DNA of 64,000 bases from Inonotus obliquus (lineage: Eukaryota > Basidiomycota > Agaricomycetes > Hymenochaetales > Hymenochaetaceae). The notes under the pieces are model-generated. The model did not search any database. It saw nothing but the letters and a program-made list of their open reading frames with translations, and had not been told where the DNA came from. The stretch is taken from NCBI GenBank assembly GCA_032164295.1, contig JAJHTX010000001.1, positions 3,100,001 through 3,164,000 of the forward strand, written 5' to 3'. Both the position numbers and the translations under genes were made by a program. Shown one piece after another: positions 35,336-45,523 of this stretch; position 1 is the stretch's first letter; every line of letters starts with the position of its first letter.

Positions 35336-35368
35336 GTTAACATCCGTTGCTCTTTCTTTCTTACCGCC

Positions 35369-37687
35369 ATGTCTGATGGTGGCGAGTCCCGTAGTTTACG
35401 ATCGGTGACTAGAGGAGGAGTAAAACGTATTCAGGCAGCATTGTCCAGCAAAGGGGCACCCCCTGCGCCGCCAAAACCCGCCATCGGCCGTGTCTCCCAG
35501 TCTGTGGGGGCATCGTCGTTCGCCCCGGACCCAGATCTGATTAGGTCCCAGCTATCCCCAGCTGACTTGCAGGCAGCGGAGGCTGGTTTCAACGGCCGTG
35601 ACTCTGATCGGTGGACAGTTCCCACTGGCCACAGTGTCGACACAGCGGTGGCGGACGCCCTCAATCAACAGGAAGCACTCGACCGGCAGGAGGCCCTGGC
35701 CCAGCGCGCAGGGAAACGCAAGGCTTCAGGGGAGGCGGTTAGGGAGGTCCCTGAGCCTGGGAAGAAAACTTGGGACGAGCAGATGGAGGTGGAGAGCATT
35801 TTCGACGCTCAGACCGCCTACACGAGGACCTACACGTATGTGGGTGAATGTATGGACCGGATTGAAGCGGAACTTCGTATGCCGGACCCGGTCGAGGAAT
35901 CTCCCGGATCGCAGCCGGGCTCCACGGCCCATAATTACGAGCAGATGGGATATACCTTGGGCAAGGTAACGTCCATCTTATTCTCCGCTATCTCCCAATC
36001 TCGGGAAGACGGTCCGTTCGCCCAAAACGATTCCATGGACCGCTTTATGTGGGGTTTCTCTGGCGGCTACATGAAGGAATCCTTGTGGCCGGGTGGTTTT
36101 GAGGATGGACTACGCCACCTAGCCGACGACTGCGCCCTTACGCCAGCCGTATACCCGACGCATGGGAAGGACGTTGACCCGCAACTCTATGCGATCTTGG
36201 ACCGCCTCAAGCTTATGAGTGAGGAGCAGATGGCGGCTGGTCGACAGGCACGGGAGGCGGCAGATGAGACGAGGAAGCAGCTTGCCGTGATGGGTGAGAG
36301 GTTGAAGAAGGTCGAGCAGGGACGTTTGCCGGGTCCCGTCCACCAGACGACCGCAGGAGGCCAAGGGCTTCAGGCGTCTCGGTGGGCACAACCCCCCGCT
36401 GTGCAGGGTGCTGCCCCGGGAGGTGGACAGCATAAAGCACCCCAGAATGCGACCGCTAATCGACGCTCGGGCGAGCAGGTAGTAGCCCCCGTTGCGCAGG
36501 TCGTGCATAATACTACCCATCAAGAGGTCGCTCCTCCTAGGCCTGGGAAAGGAAAGGGAAGACAGGTTCCTCAGAACCCGCCCACTGACGTTATTGACGT
36601 AGACGCGATCAACTCGGCTAACGAGTCGCATGGCATCCCTGACCGCTACATACGGTATATCCCGGCTCCGGCTCCGGCGGCGCAGCCTTTCGTTCAGGTC
36701 ACCAGGAAGAATGCGGCCTCTCATTCTTATGCTCAGGCGGCGGGACGCTCTGCTAATGCTGCGGCCCCCGCCAAGAAAAAGAAGCCTATCACTATCAACC
36801 AGGCTCGCCAGAATAAAGCGAAGGTGGCTGCAGTCCTGGGCTTCCGCATCAAACCTCACCCGTCTCTCTCACGCGAGGAAATGTACATCGCGGCCAGAGC
36901 CTCGAAGCCAACGCCCAACAAGGGAGGCGCGATTACGCTGCGAAAGGGACAGTGGAACCTTAAAGGGGACTTTAATGTTGAGGTCGACGCGCGACCGGAC
37001 ATCGCAGAGTACGGACCAGCGTGGGCTGAGGAGCTGCAGAAGAAGCTCCGTATTACGTCCGATGCCATGACGTCAGTGGAGTTCGTCCCACATATTGAGA
37101 GCTTCCAGTTCATAGTCCCGGGATTCCCCATTCTCCACCCGGTCACCCGCAAGATCCACACGCCGGTAGAGATTGCCGAGGAACTCCGCCTGTCCAACCC
37201 AGTGTTTGTTGAATTCCCCTTTACGGAAGCACCTCACTTCGCGGGATCGGAAGCCACTCTTCAGCGTTTAGTTGAAAGAAATGTGAAGGCTACTGCATCG
37301 GTATTCGTGGCGGTCTCACATCCACTTAAAGCTAGGGATGCTATCTTCCACAGTAACGGCATCGTTAAGCAGGCTATTTGGTACTACGGCCGTTATCAGT
37401 ATGCGGTTGAAAAACGGGTCAGGACGGGCCCCATACAGTGCCGCAAGTGCTGGCGCTACCGCCACAGCGATCAGGACTGCATCGAGCTATTCCGATGCGC
37501 TAGATGTGCGGAGCCTCATCAAACGGAGCTATGCGAAAAGAAGTGCGACGCGTGCCCGGATGCTAACGTTTGCAAGCACGTCATCAAGTGCGCAAACTGC
37601 CAAGGCCCACATAGGGCTAACGACTCGCGCTGCCCCAGGCGCCCTACGAATAACGCTGCGCGTTCTGGCTCCCCGCCCACTTATTAA
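35369..37687 (+). CDS. E5 ORF1: gag-like nucleic-acid-binding protein of a LINE
   Basis: 772 aa. Residues 1-130 are basic then acidic and disordered. Around 280-317 (MSEEQMAAGRQAREAADETR, then LKKVEQG) is a likely coiled coil for oligomerisation, followed by a Gln/Pro-rich linker. From about 500 to 680 a folded domain (GQWNLKGDFNVEVDARPDIA, PHIESFQFIVPGFPI) resembles the conserved ORF1 core seen in fungal Tad-like LINEs. The C-terminus carries three knuckles: CX2CX4HX4C at 691-704, CX2CX3HX4C at 710-722 and CX2CX3HX6C at 741-755. The protein should coat the element RNA. Its stop TAA overlaps the ATG of ORF2 by one base. Confidence 0.9.
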   Translation: MSDGGESRSLRSVTRGGVKRIQAALSSKGAPPAPPKPAIGRVSQSVGASSFAPDPDLIRSQLSPADLQAAEAGFNGRDSDRWTVPTGHSVDTAVADALNQQEALDRQEALAQRAGKRKASGEAVREVPEPGKKTWDEQMEVESIFDAQTAYTRTYTYVGECMDRIEAELRMPDPVEESPGSQPGSTAHNYEQMGYTLGKVTSILFSAISQSREDGPFAQNDSMDRFMWGFSGGYMKESLWPGGFEDGLRHLADDCALTPAVYPTHGKDVDPQLYAILDRLKLMSEEQMAAGRQAREAADETRKQLAVMGERLKKVEQGRLPGPVHQTTAGGQGLQASRWAQPPAVQGAAPGGGQHKAPQNATANRRSGEQVVAPVAQVVHNTTHQEVAPPRPGKGKGRQVPQNPPTDVIDVDAINSANESHGIPDRYIRYIPAPAPAAQPFVQVTRKNAASHSYAQAAGRSANAAAPAKKKKPITINQARQNKAKVAAVLGFRIKPHPSLSREEMYIAARASKPTPNKGGAITLRKGQWNLKGDFNVEVDARPDIAEYGPAWAEELQKKLRITSDAMTSVEFVPHIESFQFIVPGFPILHPVTRKIHTPVEIAEELRLSNPVFVEFPFTEAPHFAGSEATLQRLVERNVKATASVFVAVSHPLKARDAIFHSNGIVKQAIWYYGRYQYAVEKRVRTGPIQCRKCWRYRHSDQDCIELFRCARCAEPHQTELCEKKCDACPDANVCKHVIKCANCQGPHRANDSRCPRRPTNNAARSGSPPTY

Positions 37688-40600
37688 TGAAGGGGGAGCT
37701 CCGATTTGTATCTTATAACGCTGGTCGTTCGCGTCTGGCTTTATTTATGGCTCAGCACAAACTGCAGGAGCAGGTTCTCTCTGCATGGGATCTGGACATC
37801 TGGTGTATCCAGGAGGTTCCCTTTTCTATGGTTGGCATTGCACGCACTACTGGCGAGCGAGAGGTTCAGGATACTGGAGCGCCACTCTTTAATGGACACA
37901 GGATCATTTCGGCTGTTGGCTTGAACCCGTGGGTGGCGATAGCGGTCCCAAACGGCATACGGTGGTCTCAGCATACGGACGTCCCACCTGATACGATGGT
38001 GCATGTGGAATTGCATCTGGATGCCGGGGACATACATGTTTTCTCGGTATACTGCCCGCATACTACACACGGGACTACTTGGAACGCTACGTCGCGCCGG
38101 TTTTCTCAAGGCTTCCCGGCTCGAACGGTCATTGGGGCGGATGTTAACGCCAGCGGGAGATGGTCTGATCTCCCTATTCCAATGCGGGTCGATACTCGCA
38201 TACGCTCGGACTTCTTTGAGTCTTGGCTGGATAACTCCCCTGAAATTGCGTGCGCAGACGATCCTAGGGTCATCACGTGTCACGGGGAGCGGCGGGGCAG
38301 TGGCACTCATCCGGATGTCATGTTCTTCACGCCTGGCACGCTCCCAGACCTACGGTCGACGTGGCGTGCTGTTAGAAATATCGGTACGGTTCGACAACAT
38401 AAAATCTTAGTTGCGGACTTCACTGGGATATACAACCGGGCTAGTCTAGTCCGCATGGGCATTCCTAATGACAAAGCTCAAGTATGGGCGGCGGAACTCG
38501 AGTACATGGTCCCGTCCGCGTTCTGGGAAGAGAGCTTTCGCAGCGAGGAGTCGGTATCAGCCTGGGTTACGAGGCTTTGGATTAGCGCCCAACAAGCGAC
38601 AAGCGCCCTCACCTACGAGACAACCTCTCAAAGGAAGGAGCAATGGTGGGATGAGGAGTGCGACCGACGGGTAGAGGAGGGTGCACCGGACCTCTTGTAC
38701 TGGCTGCGTGACAGACGGGAGGCATGGTATTATAAACGGCGGGAGGAGGCGGGAAACGCGTCCCCATGGTCCTTCCATAAGGCGGGCCTACCGCGGCGAA
38801 AAGTCAATATTCCTACGTTGGTGGCTCCGTTCAGGGCGGTCAGACACGTTGAGATCGCGCAGGCCTTCCGACAGCACTATTTCCCTGAGAGGAGGGACCC
38901 TATTGTGGACGTTCCCCTTCGTTCGGTTGGGCGTCAACATGACATCACGGAAAGCGAGGTTCTTATCGCGCTCAGTGGTATGCCAACTAACAGTGCGCCA
39001 GGCCCTTCTGGTATGTCGTTCCAGGCACTAGAGCGGGTCATCCGTCGTCACTCGGCATGTTTCACGCGCCTCTTCAATGGCATGATTGATTCGGGTTGTT
39101 TCCCGGCGGAATTGAAGCGGTCAGTTGTGGCCATGGTTCGTAAACCTAAACCATATCCACTGGACACCCCTAGGGCCTACCGTCCCATCTGTGTTGAAGA
39201 AGTACTAGCGAAGGTCTTTGAGAGGGTCATTGCGACTCGACTGCAGACTATGTTACATGGTAATCCTCTCTTCGATAAGAGGCAATTTGGAGGTAGACGC
39301 GGTTCCTCGGTCATGACGGCCTGGCACGCGATGCTAGCGGCATCTCAGGATGAGGAGGAGACGTATACCATGGTAGGCTTTGACATACAGGGCTTCTTCG
39401 ATACGGTCCGCCCTGAAGTCTTGAGGGGCAGCCTGGACGAGCTTGGAGTCCCGCAAACGTGGACGAACATCATAACGCGTTTCACGGAGCGGCGACAAAT
39501 CGCCTTCTCCTTCAATGGTCAGCGTTCGGCCTGGTTCACCAAGCCGAATATAGGCGTCCCGCAGGGTTCTCCTATGTCGCCGGTCCTGGCCAATATAGCT
39601 GCTAATATAGCGATCAGACATTTGGACCTGACGCTGTTCTTTTATATGGACGATGGCCTGCTTCTCACGCACGGACGCAATTCCTTTCGGCTCCTCCTCT
39701 CTACTCAAGAAGGCATGAGAAGGGTAGACACGGCGCTAGCGGCCATAGGCTTGAATATCGACCCGACGTCTATTAAGGGCATCGCTAAGGGGAGACATAG
39801 GGATTTCCTTAACGCCCCGCTCAATCTGAACGGCTCACAGATCGAATGGGCGGGCGACGTGCTTAAGTGGCTGGGCATTGAAATGTCCTACACAGGAAGC
39901 TTCCTGCCACACGTGGTCTCCAGACGAAACGCGGCGAAACATACGTGGAACGCGCTGCGGTGGATGACGAGTCGTGCGCGGGGCGCGCGGCTCAAAACGA
40001 TGCGTAGGTTTTATCAGAATGTCTTGGTCCCAGTCCTGGCGTGGGGGGCGCCTATCTGGATGACAAAGCACTCGGAACTCGCGGTCCGGTTCGAAGGCGT
40101 TCATAGACGGGCGCTTCTGGACTTGGGCGGTTGGCTGCCGCTTACTAGGACGGACGTCATGGAAATCCTCGCGGGTGTTCCCCCGATTCTACTTACGCTG
40201 GCGTACACCGCTGAATCTCAGAATGCCAGGATTGAGGCCAGCCGACTCGGATCTCTACCGGTTCGGGAAGATTATTGGAGGAGCATCAATCACCGCCCCA
40301 TACTCCCTGTCACACATTTTCCCAACCCGGCGCATCGTTCAGGCTGGCATAGGGTTACGGCCCATATACTGGATCACCCACTACGGGAACAAGGCCCAAC
40401 GGTGTGGGTCTTCTCATCTGACAGCCCCAGGAGAGCGGAGGTGTGGTCTGATAGCGGCGACGGTATGCTGCATAAGCAGGTAGCCTACCAGGCAACTCAC
40501 GATCTGGATTCCTTTTCTCTAGTTCTGGTATCGTTGGTTAAGTTTATGTCTCTCTTTTTGATTCATCCTTTCACATATGTGCGCGCGATTCCTATTCGTA

Positions 40601-41211
40601 TCTACGTTCCAGTCTCCTTTCGGACGGATCTTCTTTCACCGGACTCTACAGTCCTGGCTATTATTGAACAGTTTGTTAGTGCTAGTACACAGTCCGGAGC
40701 CCTTTTTTCTTTCCGTGTCTGCTCTACCCGACTCTTCCCCGTCAAACCTCCATTGGAGAACGACGAGTATGTTTTATTCCCGGCCGTTTCGGTCAATGGG
40801 GTCAAGGACTCCGCTCGCTCGGACGTGACCCGTGCGTGGAAGACGCTCGTACTTCAGGCGAGAACTGCGTCGCACCACACCATTGAAACACCGTCGCAGA
40901 GGCTTTTTATTTCAAACCCGCGCCCTGTCCCTATTCACATTACCCACACAGCCATCTCCCGTGTAGGAGAAACTACGGCCCTCCGCCTCCTGGCAGGAGT
41001 GTCAGCAACAGGGGAGGTTATGTCTCGGCTTAGAGATATGGATGCGGACTGTCCTGGCTGCAACGTCCTGGATACGATCGCACACCGCCTACTGGAATGC
41101 CCGGAGTACCGGGATTTTTTTCCTCGTGCGCAAACATTGGAGTGGTTTCACCGCTTCAACAATCTGCTCGCTTCAATTACCCACCTAGTTGAAGTGTTCC
41201 AACCGCCGTGA
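37687..41211 (+). CDS. E5 ORF2: APE endonuclease and reverse transcriptase polyprotein of a LINE
   Basis: 1174 aa. The endonuclease occupies residues 1-245: N11 in VSYNAGRS, E43 in IWCIQEVPF, D152 and N154 in GADVNASG, D210 in THPDVMFF and H238 in RQHKILVADF; the usual Asp before that His is Gln. The reverse transcriptase spans roughly 455-760: AYRPICVEEVLAKVFERVI, QFGGRRGSS, FDIQGFFDTV (Asp566), GVPQGSPMSPVLANI and YMDD at 653-656. The region 760-1090 shows no clear RNase H signature. A final knuckle CX2CX7HX4C lies at 1122-1138. It nicks target DNA and primes cDNA synthesis there. Translation probably depends on reinitiation at the TAATG overlap. Confidence 0.93.
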   Translation: MKGELRFVSYNAGRSRLALFMAQHKLQEQVLSAWDLDIWCIQEVPFSMVGIARTTGEREVQDTGAPLFNGHRIISAVGLNPWVAIAVPNGIRWSQHTDVPPDTMVHVELHLDAGDIHVFSVYCPHTTHGTTWNATSRRFSQGFPARTVIGADVNASGRWSDLPIPMRVDTRIRSDFFESWLDNSPEIACADDPRVITCHGERRGSGTHPDVMFFTPGTLPDLRSTWRAVRNIGTVRQHKILVADFTGIYNRASLVRMGIPNDKAQVWAAELEYMVPSAFWEESFRSEESVSAWVTRLWISAQQATSALTYETTSQRKEQWWDEECDRRVEEGAPDLLYWLRDRREAWYYKRREEAGNASPWSFHKAGLPRRKVNIPTLVAPFRAVRHVEIAQAFRQHYFPERRDPIVDVPLRSVGRQHDITESEVLIALSGMPTNSAPGPSGMSFQALERVIRRHSACFTRLFNGMIDSGCFPAELKRSVVAMVRKPKPYPLDTPRAYRPICVEEVLAKVFERVIATRLQTMLHGNPLFDKRQFGGRRGSSVMTAWHAMLAASQDEEETYTMVGFDIQGFFDTVRPEVLRGSLDELGVPQTWTNIITRFTERRQIAFSFNGQRSAWFTKPNIGVPQGSPMSPVLANIAANIAIRHLDLTLFFYMDDGLLLTHGRNSFRLLLSTQEGMRRVDTALAAIGLNIDPTSIKGIAKGRHRDFLNAPLNLNGSQIEWAGDVLKWLGIEMSYTGSFLPHVVSRRNAAKHTWNALRWMTSRARGARLKTMRRFYQNVLVPVLAWGAPIWMTKHSELAVRFEGVHRRALLDLGGWLPLTRTDVMEILAGVPPILLTLAYTAESQNARIEASRLGSLPVREDYWRSINHRPILPVTHFPNPAHRSGWHRVTAHILDHPLREQGPTVWVFSSDSPRRAEVWSDSGDGMLHKQVAYQATHDLDSFSLVLVSLVKFMSLFLIHPFTYVRAIPIRIYVPVSFRTDLLSPDSTVLAIIEQFVSASTQSGALFSFRVCSTRLFPVKPPLENDEYVLFPAVSVNGVKDSARSDVTRAWKTLVLQARTASHHTIETPSQRLFISNPRPVPIHITHTAISRVGETTALRLLAGVSATGEVMSRLRDMDADCPGCNVLDTIAHRLLECPEYRDFFPRAQTLEWFHRFNNLLASITHLVEVFQPP

Positions 41212-41289
41212 AAGGGGATACGGTTTTACATCCCTTCGGGGGTGACGTTTTCCTTTGTCCCGACTCATGGCTAGTGCGAAGGGCATATC

Positions 41290-41420
41290 GCAGGGGACTG
41301 TACTCGTTTCTTTTATTGGGAATGTGGGAGGCTGCTGACTGTACCCGTTCTTTTCGGAGTGTGGGAGGCTGGTAGCTGTACCCGTTTTTCTTATTTGGGA
41401 TGTGGGAGGTTTCCTTTCGT
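41290..41420 (+). repeat. E5: 3' UTR subrepeats shared by LINE and short elements
   Basis: Three imperfect ~40-bp copies of ctgtacccgttttt...gggatgtgggagg lie in the 3' UTR just before the terminal tail. Two or three such blocks occur in every unit of the array, in both element classes. Confidence 0.85.
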
Positions 41421-41533
41421 GTGTTCGTTTTAGTTTACCCTTGTTTAGGTTTCACCTGTAAATGGTCACAAGCCATTCTTATTATTACAAATGAAATATT
41501 GTTAACATCCGTTGCTCTTTCTTTCTTACCGCC

Positions 41534-43747
41534 ATGTCTGATAGTGGCGAGTCCCGTAGCTTACGATCGGTGACTAGAGGAGGAGTAAAACGTATTCAGG
41601 CAGCATTGTCCAGCAAAGGGGCACCCCCTGCGCCGCCAAAACCCACCATCGGCCGTGTCTCCCAGTCCGTGGGGGCATCGTCGTTCGCCCCGGACCCAGA
41701 TCTGATTAGGTCCCAGTTGTCCCCAGCGGACTTGCAGGCAGCGGAGGCTGGCTTCAACGGCCGTGACTCTGATCGGTGGACGGTTCCCACTGGCCACAGC
41801 GTCGACACGGCGGTGGCAGACGCCCTTAACCAACAGGAAGCGCTTGACCGGCAGGAGGCCCTGGCCCAGCGCGCGGGGAAACGCAAGGCTTCAGGGGAGG
41901 CGGTTAGGGAGGACCCTGAGCCTGGGAAGAAAACCTGGGATGAACAGATGGAGGTGGAGAGTGTTTTCGACGCTCAGACCGCCTACACGAGGACCTACGC
42001 GTTCGTGGGTGAATGTATGGACCGGATTGAAGCGGAACTTCGCATGCCGGACCCGGTCGAGGAATCACCCGGATCGCAGCCGGGCTCCACGGCCCATAAT
42101 TACGAGCAGATGGGGTATACCTTGGGCAAGGTAACGTCCATCTTATTCTCCGCTATCTCCCAATCTCGGGAAGACGGTCCGTTCGCCCAAAACGATTCCA
42201 TGGACCGCTTTATGTGGGGTTTCTCTGGCGGCTACATGAAGGAATCTCTGTGGCCGGGTGGTTTTGAGGATGGACTACGCCACTTAGCCGACGACTGCGC
42301 TCTTACGCCAGCTGTATACCCGACGCATGGGAAGGACGTTGACCCGCAGTTATATGCGATCTTGGACCGCCTCAAGCTTATGAGTGAGGAGCAGATGGCG
42401 GCTGGTCGACAGGCACGGGAGGCGGCAGATGAGACGAGGAAGCAGCTTGCCGTGTTGGGTGAGAGGTTGAAGAAGGTCGAGCAGGGACGTTTGCCGGGTC
42501 CCGTCCACCAGACGACCGCAGGAGGCCAAGGGCTTCAGGCGTCTCGGTGGGCACAACCCCCCGCTGTGCAGGGTGCTGCCCCGGGAGGTGGACAGCATAA
42601 AGCACCCCAGAATGTGACCGCTAATCGACGCCCGGGTGAGCAGGTAGTAGCCCCCGTTGCGCAGGTCATGCATAATACTACCCACCAAGAGGCGGCCCCT
42701 CTTAGGCCTGGGAAAGGAAAGGGAAGGCAGGTTCCGCAGAACCCGCCCTCTGACGTCATTGACGTTGATGCAATCAACTCAGCTAACAAGTCGCATGGCA
42801 TCCCAGACCGTTATATACGGTATATCCCGGCCCCGGCTCCGGCGGCACAGCCTTTCGTCCAGGTCACTAGGAAGAATGCGGCCTCTCATTCATACGCTCA
42901 GGCGGCGGGACGCTCTGCTAATGCGGCGGCTCCAGCCAAGAAGAAGAAGCCCATCACTATCAATCAGGCCCGCCAGAATAAAGCAAAGGTGGCTGCAGTC
43001 TTGGGCTTCCGCATCAAACCTCACCCTTCTCTCTCACGCGAAGAAATGTACATCGCGGCTAGAGCCTCTAAGCCAACGCCCAACAAGGGAGGCGCGATCA
43101 CGCTGCGAAAGGGCCAGTGGAACCTCAAAGGGGACTTCAACGTTGAGGTCGACGCGCGACCGGATATCGCAGAGTACGGACCAGCTTGGGCTGAGGAGCT
43201 GCAGAAGAAGCTCCGTGTTACGTCGGATGCCATGACATCAGTGGAGTTCGTCCCACATATCGAGAGCTTCCAGTTCATAGTCCCGGGATTCCCCATTCTC
43301 CACCCGGTTACTCGTAAGATCCACACGTCGATAGAGATTGCCGAGGAACTCCGCTTGTCTAACCCAGTCTTCGTCGAATTCCCCTTCACGGAAGCGCCTC
43401 ACTTCGCGGGATCGGAAGCCACTCTTCAACGTTTAGTTGACAGAAATGCGAAGGCTACCGTGTCGGTATTCGTGGCGGTCTCACACCCACTCAAAGCTAG
43501 GGACACTATCTTCCACAGTAATGGCATCGTTAAGCGGGCTATTCGATACTACGGCCGCTATCAGTACGCGGTTGAAAAACGGGTCAGGACGGGCCCCATA
43601 CAGTGTCGCAAGTGCTGGCGCTACCGCCACAGCGATCAGGACTGCATCGAGCTATTCCGATGCGCTCGGTGCGCAGAGCCTCATCAAACGGAGCTATGCG
43701 AAAAGAAGTGCGACGCGTTGTCGTGCTGGGATGGTATTGGCTGTTAA
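41534..43747 (+). pseudogene. E6 ORF1: gag-like protein truncated by LTR insertion
   Basis: The LINE frame runs from the ATG at 41534 to about codon 728, ending after the second zinc knuckle. It then reads nine codons of LTR sequence (LSCWDGIGC) to a stop at 43747. The third knuckle and the stop/start junction with ORF2 lie beyond the insertion, at about 45387-45524. Coupled translation of ORF2 from this copy should be lost. Confidence 0.9.
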
Positions 43748-45386
43748 ATAACCAAGTACACTCCCACTGAGTCAACCGGTCTAATTATCTAGGCGGGTAG
43801 TCTTCCCAGTTGTTCGTTGAAGCTATGGGCAACTTGTTGTAGTTGGAGGGTTGAGGGATTCGAGTTCAAGTAGAGATGTAGAGTGAGTGAGAGATGAGTC
43901 TTTATCCAATTCTCTTGAAAGTGAGTGATAGGTCACCGTGGGTGAGGAGCAATTAAATTGTCCACACCGAGGTAGGCAATGACAAGCTATGTAGAATAGA
44001 TGTCAATGTCTAGAGGGACACACACACTCGAAGTCTCGAGTTATTAGATATCGACTTTGAGAGGGAGTTTATCACCAATGTCCAATTGGAACAGAGGCGA
44101 TACAATACCTTTGACTAGTACCAAACTAGTCCTTGAGCAATGCAGTTACCCAGTCTTAAGCTGTGGTCAACTGTATGCGACGAAACCTTGACTTGACTTG
44201 CAAATAGTGTGACAAGGGGTCACAGAGTGATGTGAGCTTGTCTTGTTCTGGGGGAGAACTCTGGTGAGTTATTCTATGGGGAGTTAATTCTATATTCCTC
44301 TGGGGGGCTACATGCTGGTCCTTAAATACTAATTCCAAGACCAATTTACATAATCCACAGCATAAGCTAAAAATAGATCTGCATCAACCACATCATCAAA
44401 ATTTGATATCTCCTTCCAAAGCTATGCATCAAATACTCCAAATCAAGTGATATGTATCAATGTATCAATGAGTTATTTGATGAATGATGCGCATCAATGA
44501 ATTAATTGATGAGTGATGTGCATCAATGCATGATTTGATGAATGCTGTGCATCAATGAATTACTTGATAGATGCTGTGCATCAATGAGTTATTTGATGAA
44601 TGATGCGCATCAATGAGTTACTTGATGAATGATGTGCCATCAATGAATCAATTGATGAGTCCAGAATATGGTTCAAGGTGATGACCTGATCGATGATCTA
44701 ATCGATGACTTGATGAATGACCTAATGGATGATATAATCGATTACCCAGTTTGGGCTTATTTGGTTTTTGGTATCTAGACTGTGGTCTTTGGTTTTTCCA
44801 GAGCGATGTATCGGATGGCTTCTCAGATAAGACCAAATGAATGGTGCAACCGGTGGTTCTTGAACCTTCATTTCTGCTTCTAGAGCGTGACCATATAAAG
44901 AATGGTTTGTTTATCTATCGCCGCTCGAGTTCCTTTTCTGCAATTCTTTGTTCTAATGCCACCTTCACGACTTCGTGCACGACTTCACCATCTGCTCTGC
45001 CACGCTTCTGAACTTCTCAGGCTGACTTTTGTGTATCGTCGCGCTTCCTCTAACCCGATTCAGTGAGTTACTTTCTCGACACTTTGCGATCTTTATGCTT
45101 AATAGCACGAAGAGTATTTGTGGAGACGACTATCATGATCGAGGAGGAGTGGGTCGAGTGGGTACCGGTGCTTGTTACTAGACGAGTTGTGCTCAACGCT
45201 TGATAGTAAGCTTGGCACTTTCCATCGGCTTTCGATTTGCTAACTTGTGTGCAGAATTACGAGTTACTGCGACGTCCGATATTTCTTGTTTATCCTTTCT
45301 GATGTCCTACTATGTTCTTGCTTCCGATAGTGTAAAGCGTGCCAATATTACGATTGTTTATGTCCAGGCAATATCCTGGCCTGACA
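43719..45386 (-). mobile_element. solo LTR in E6 ORF1 (1668 bp)
   Basis: Begins TGTCGTGC and ends CCTGACA on the + strand. It is the reverse complement of the LTR at 59053-60884, whose element lies on +, so this copy is in minus orientation. It is flanked by the duplication GCGT (43715-43718 and 45387-45390). No internal region is left, so it arose by recombination between two LTRs. It is ~160 bp shorter than the other LTR because internal tandem repeats have fewer copies. Confidence 0.92.
44458..44662. repeat. 29-bp tandem repeats inside the solo LTR
   Basis: About seven copies of a 29-bp unit starting atcaatgagttatttgatga. Each copy contains the dyad tcaa...ttga. The same array appears inverted at about 59868-60070 in the other LTR. 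Confidence 0.85.
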
Positions 45387-45523
45387 GCGTGCCCGGACGC
45401 CAACGCTTGTAAGCACGTTATCAAGTGCGCAAACTGCCAAGGTCCGCATAGGGCCAACGACTCGCGCTGCCCCAGGCGCCCCACGAATAACGCTGTGCGT
45501 TCTGGCTCCCCGCCCACTTATTA

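Larger units (their letters stand above)
35336..41500 (+). mobile_element. E5: full-length LINE with intact ORF1 and ORF2
   Basis: 6165 bp. It has a 33-bp leader after the start motif, ORF1 at 35369-37687, ORF2 at 37687-41211 and a ~290-bp 3' UTR with three ctgtacccg...atgtgggagg blocks. The tail is tcacaagccattcttattat then acaaatgaaatatt. There is no long poly-A. Both frames are undamaged, so it may be competent. The two-ORF layout, zinc knuckles in ORF1 and APE-type endonuclease are those of Tad/I/R1-like LINEs. Confidence 0.9.

Noticed and set aside
35336..35368. Short unit plus LINE as one long element with a 1.3-kb 5' UTR
   Set aside because: A complete 3' tail and start motif separate the short unit from ORF1, and E6 follows E5 with no short unit between them.
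44458..44662. CRISPR-like array (29-bp period repeats)
   Set aside because: The units are directly adjacent with no unique spacers and lie inside a fungal LTR.
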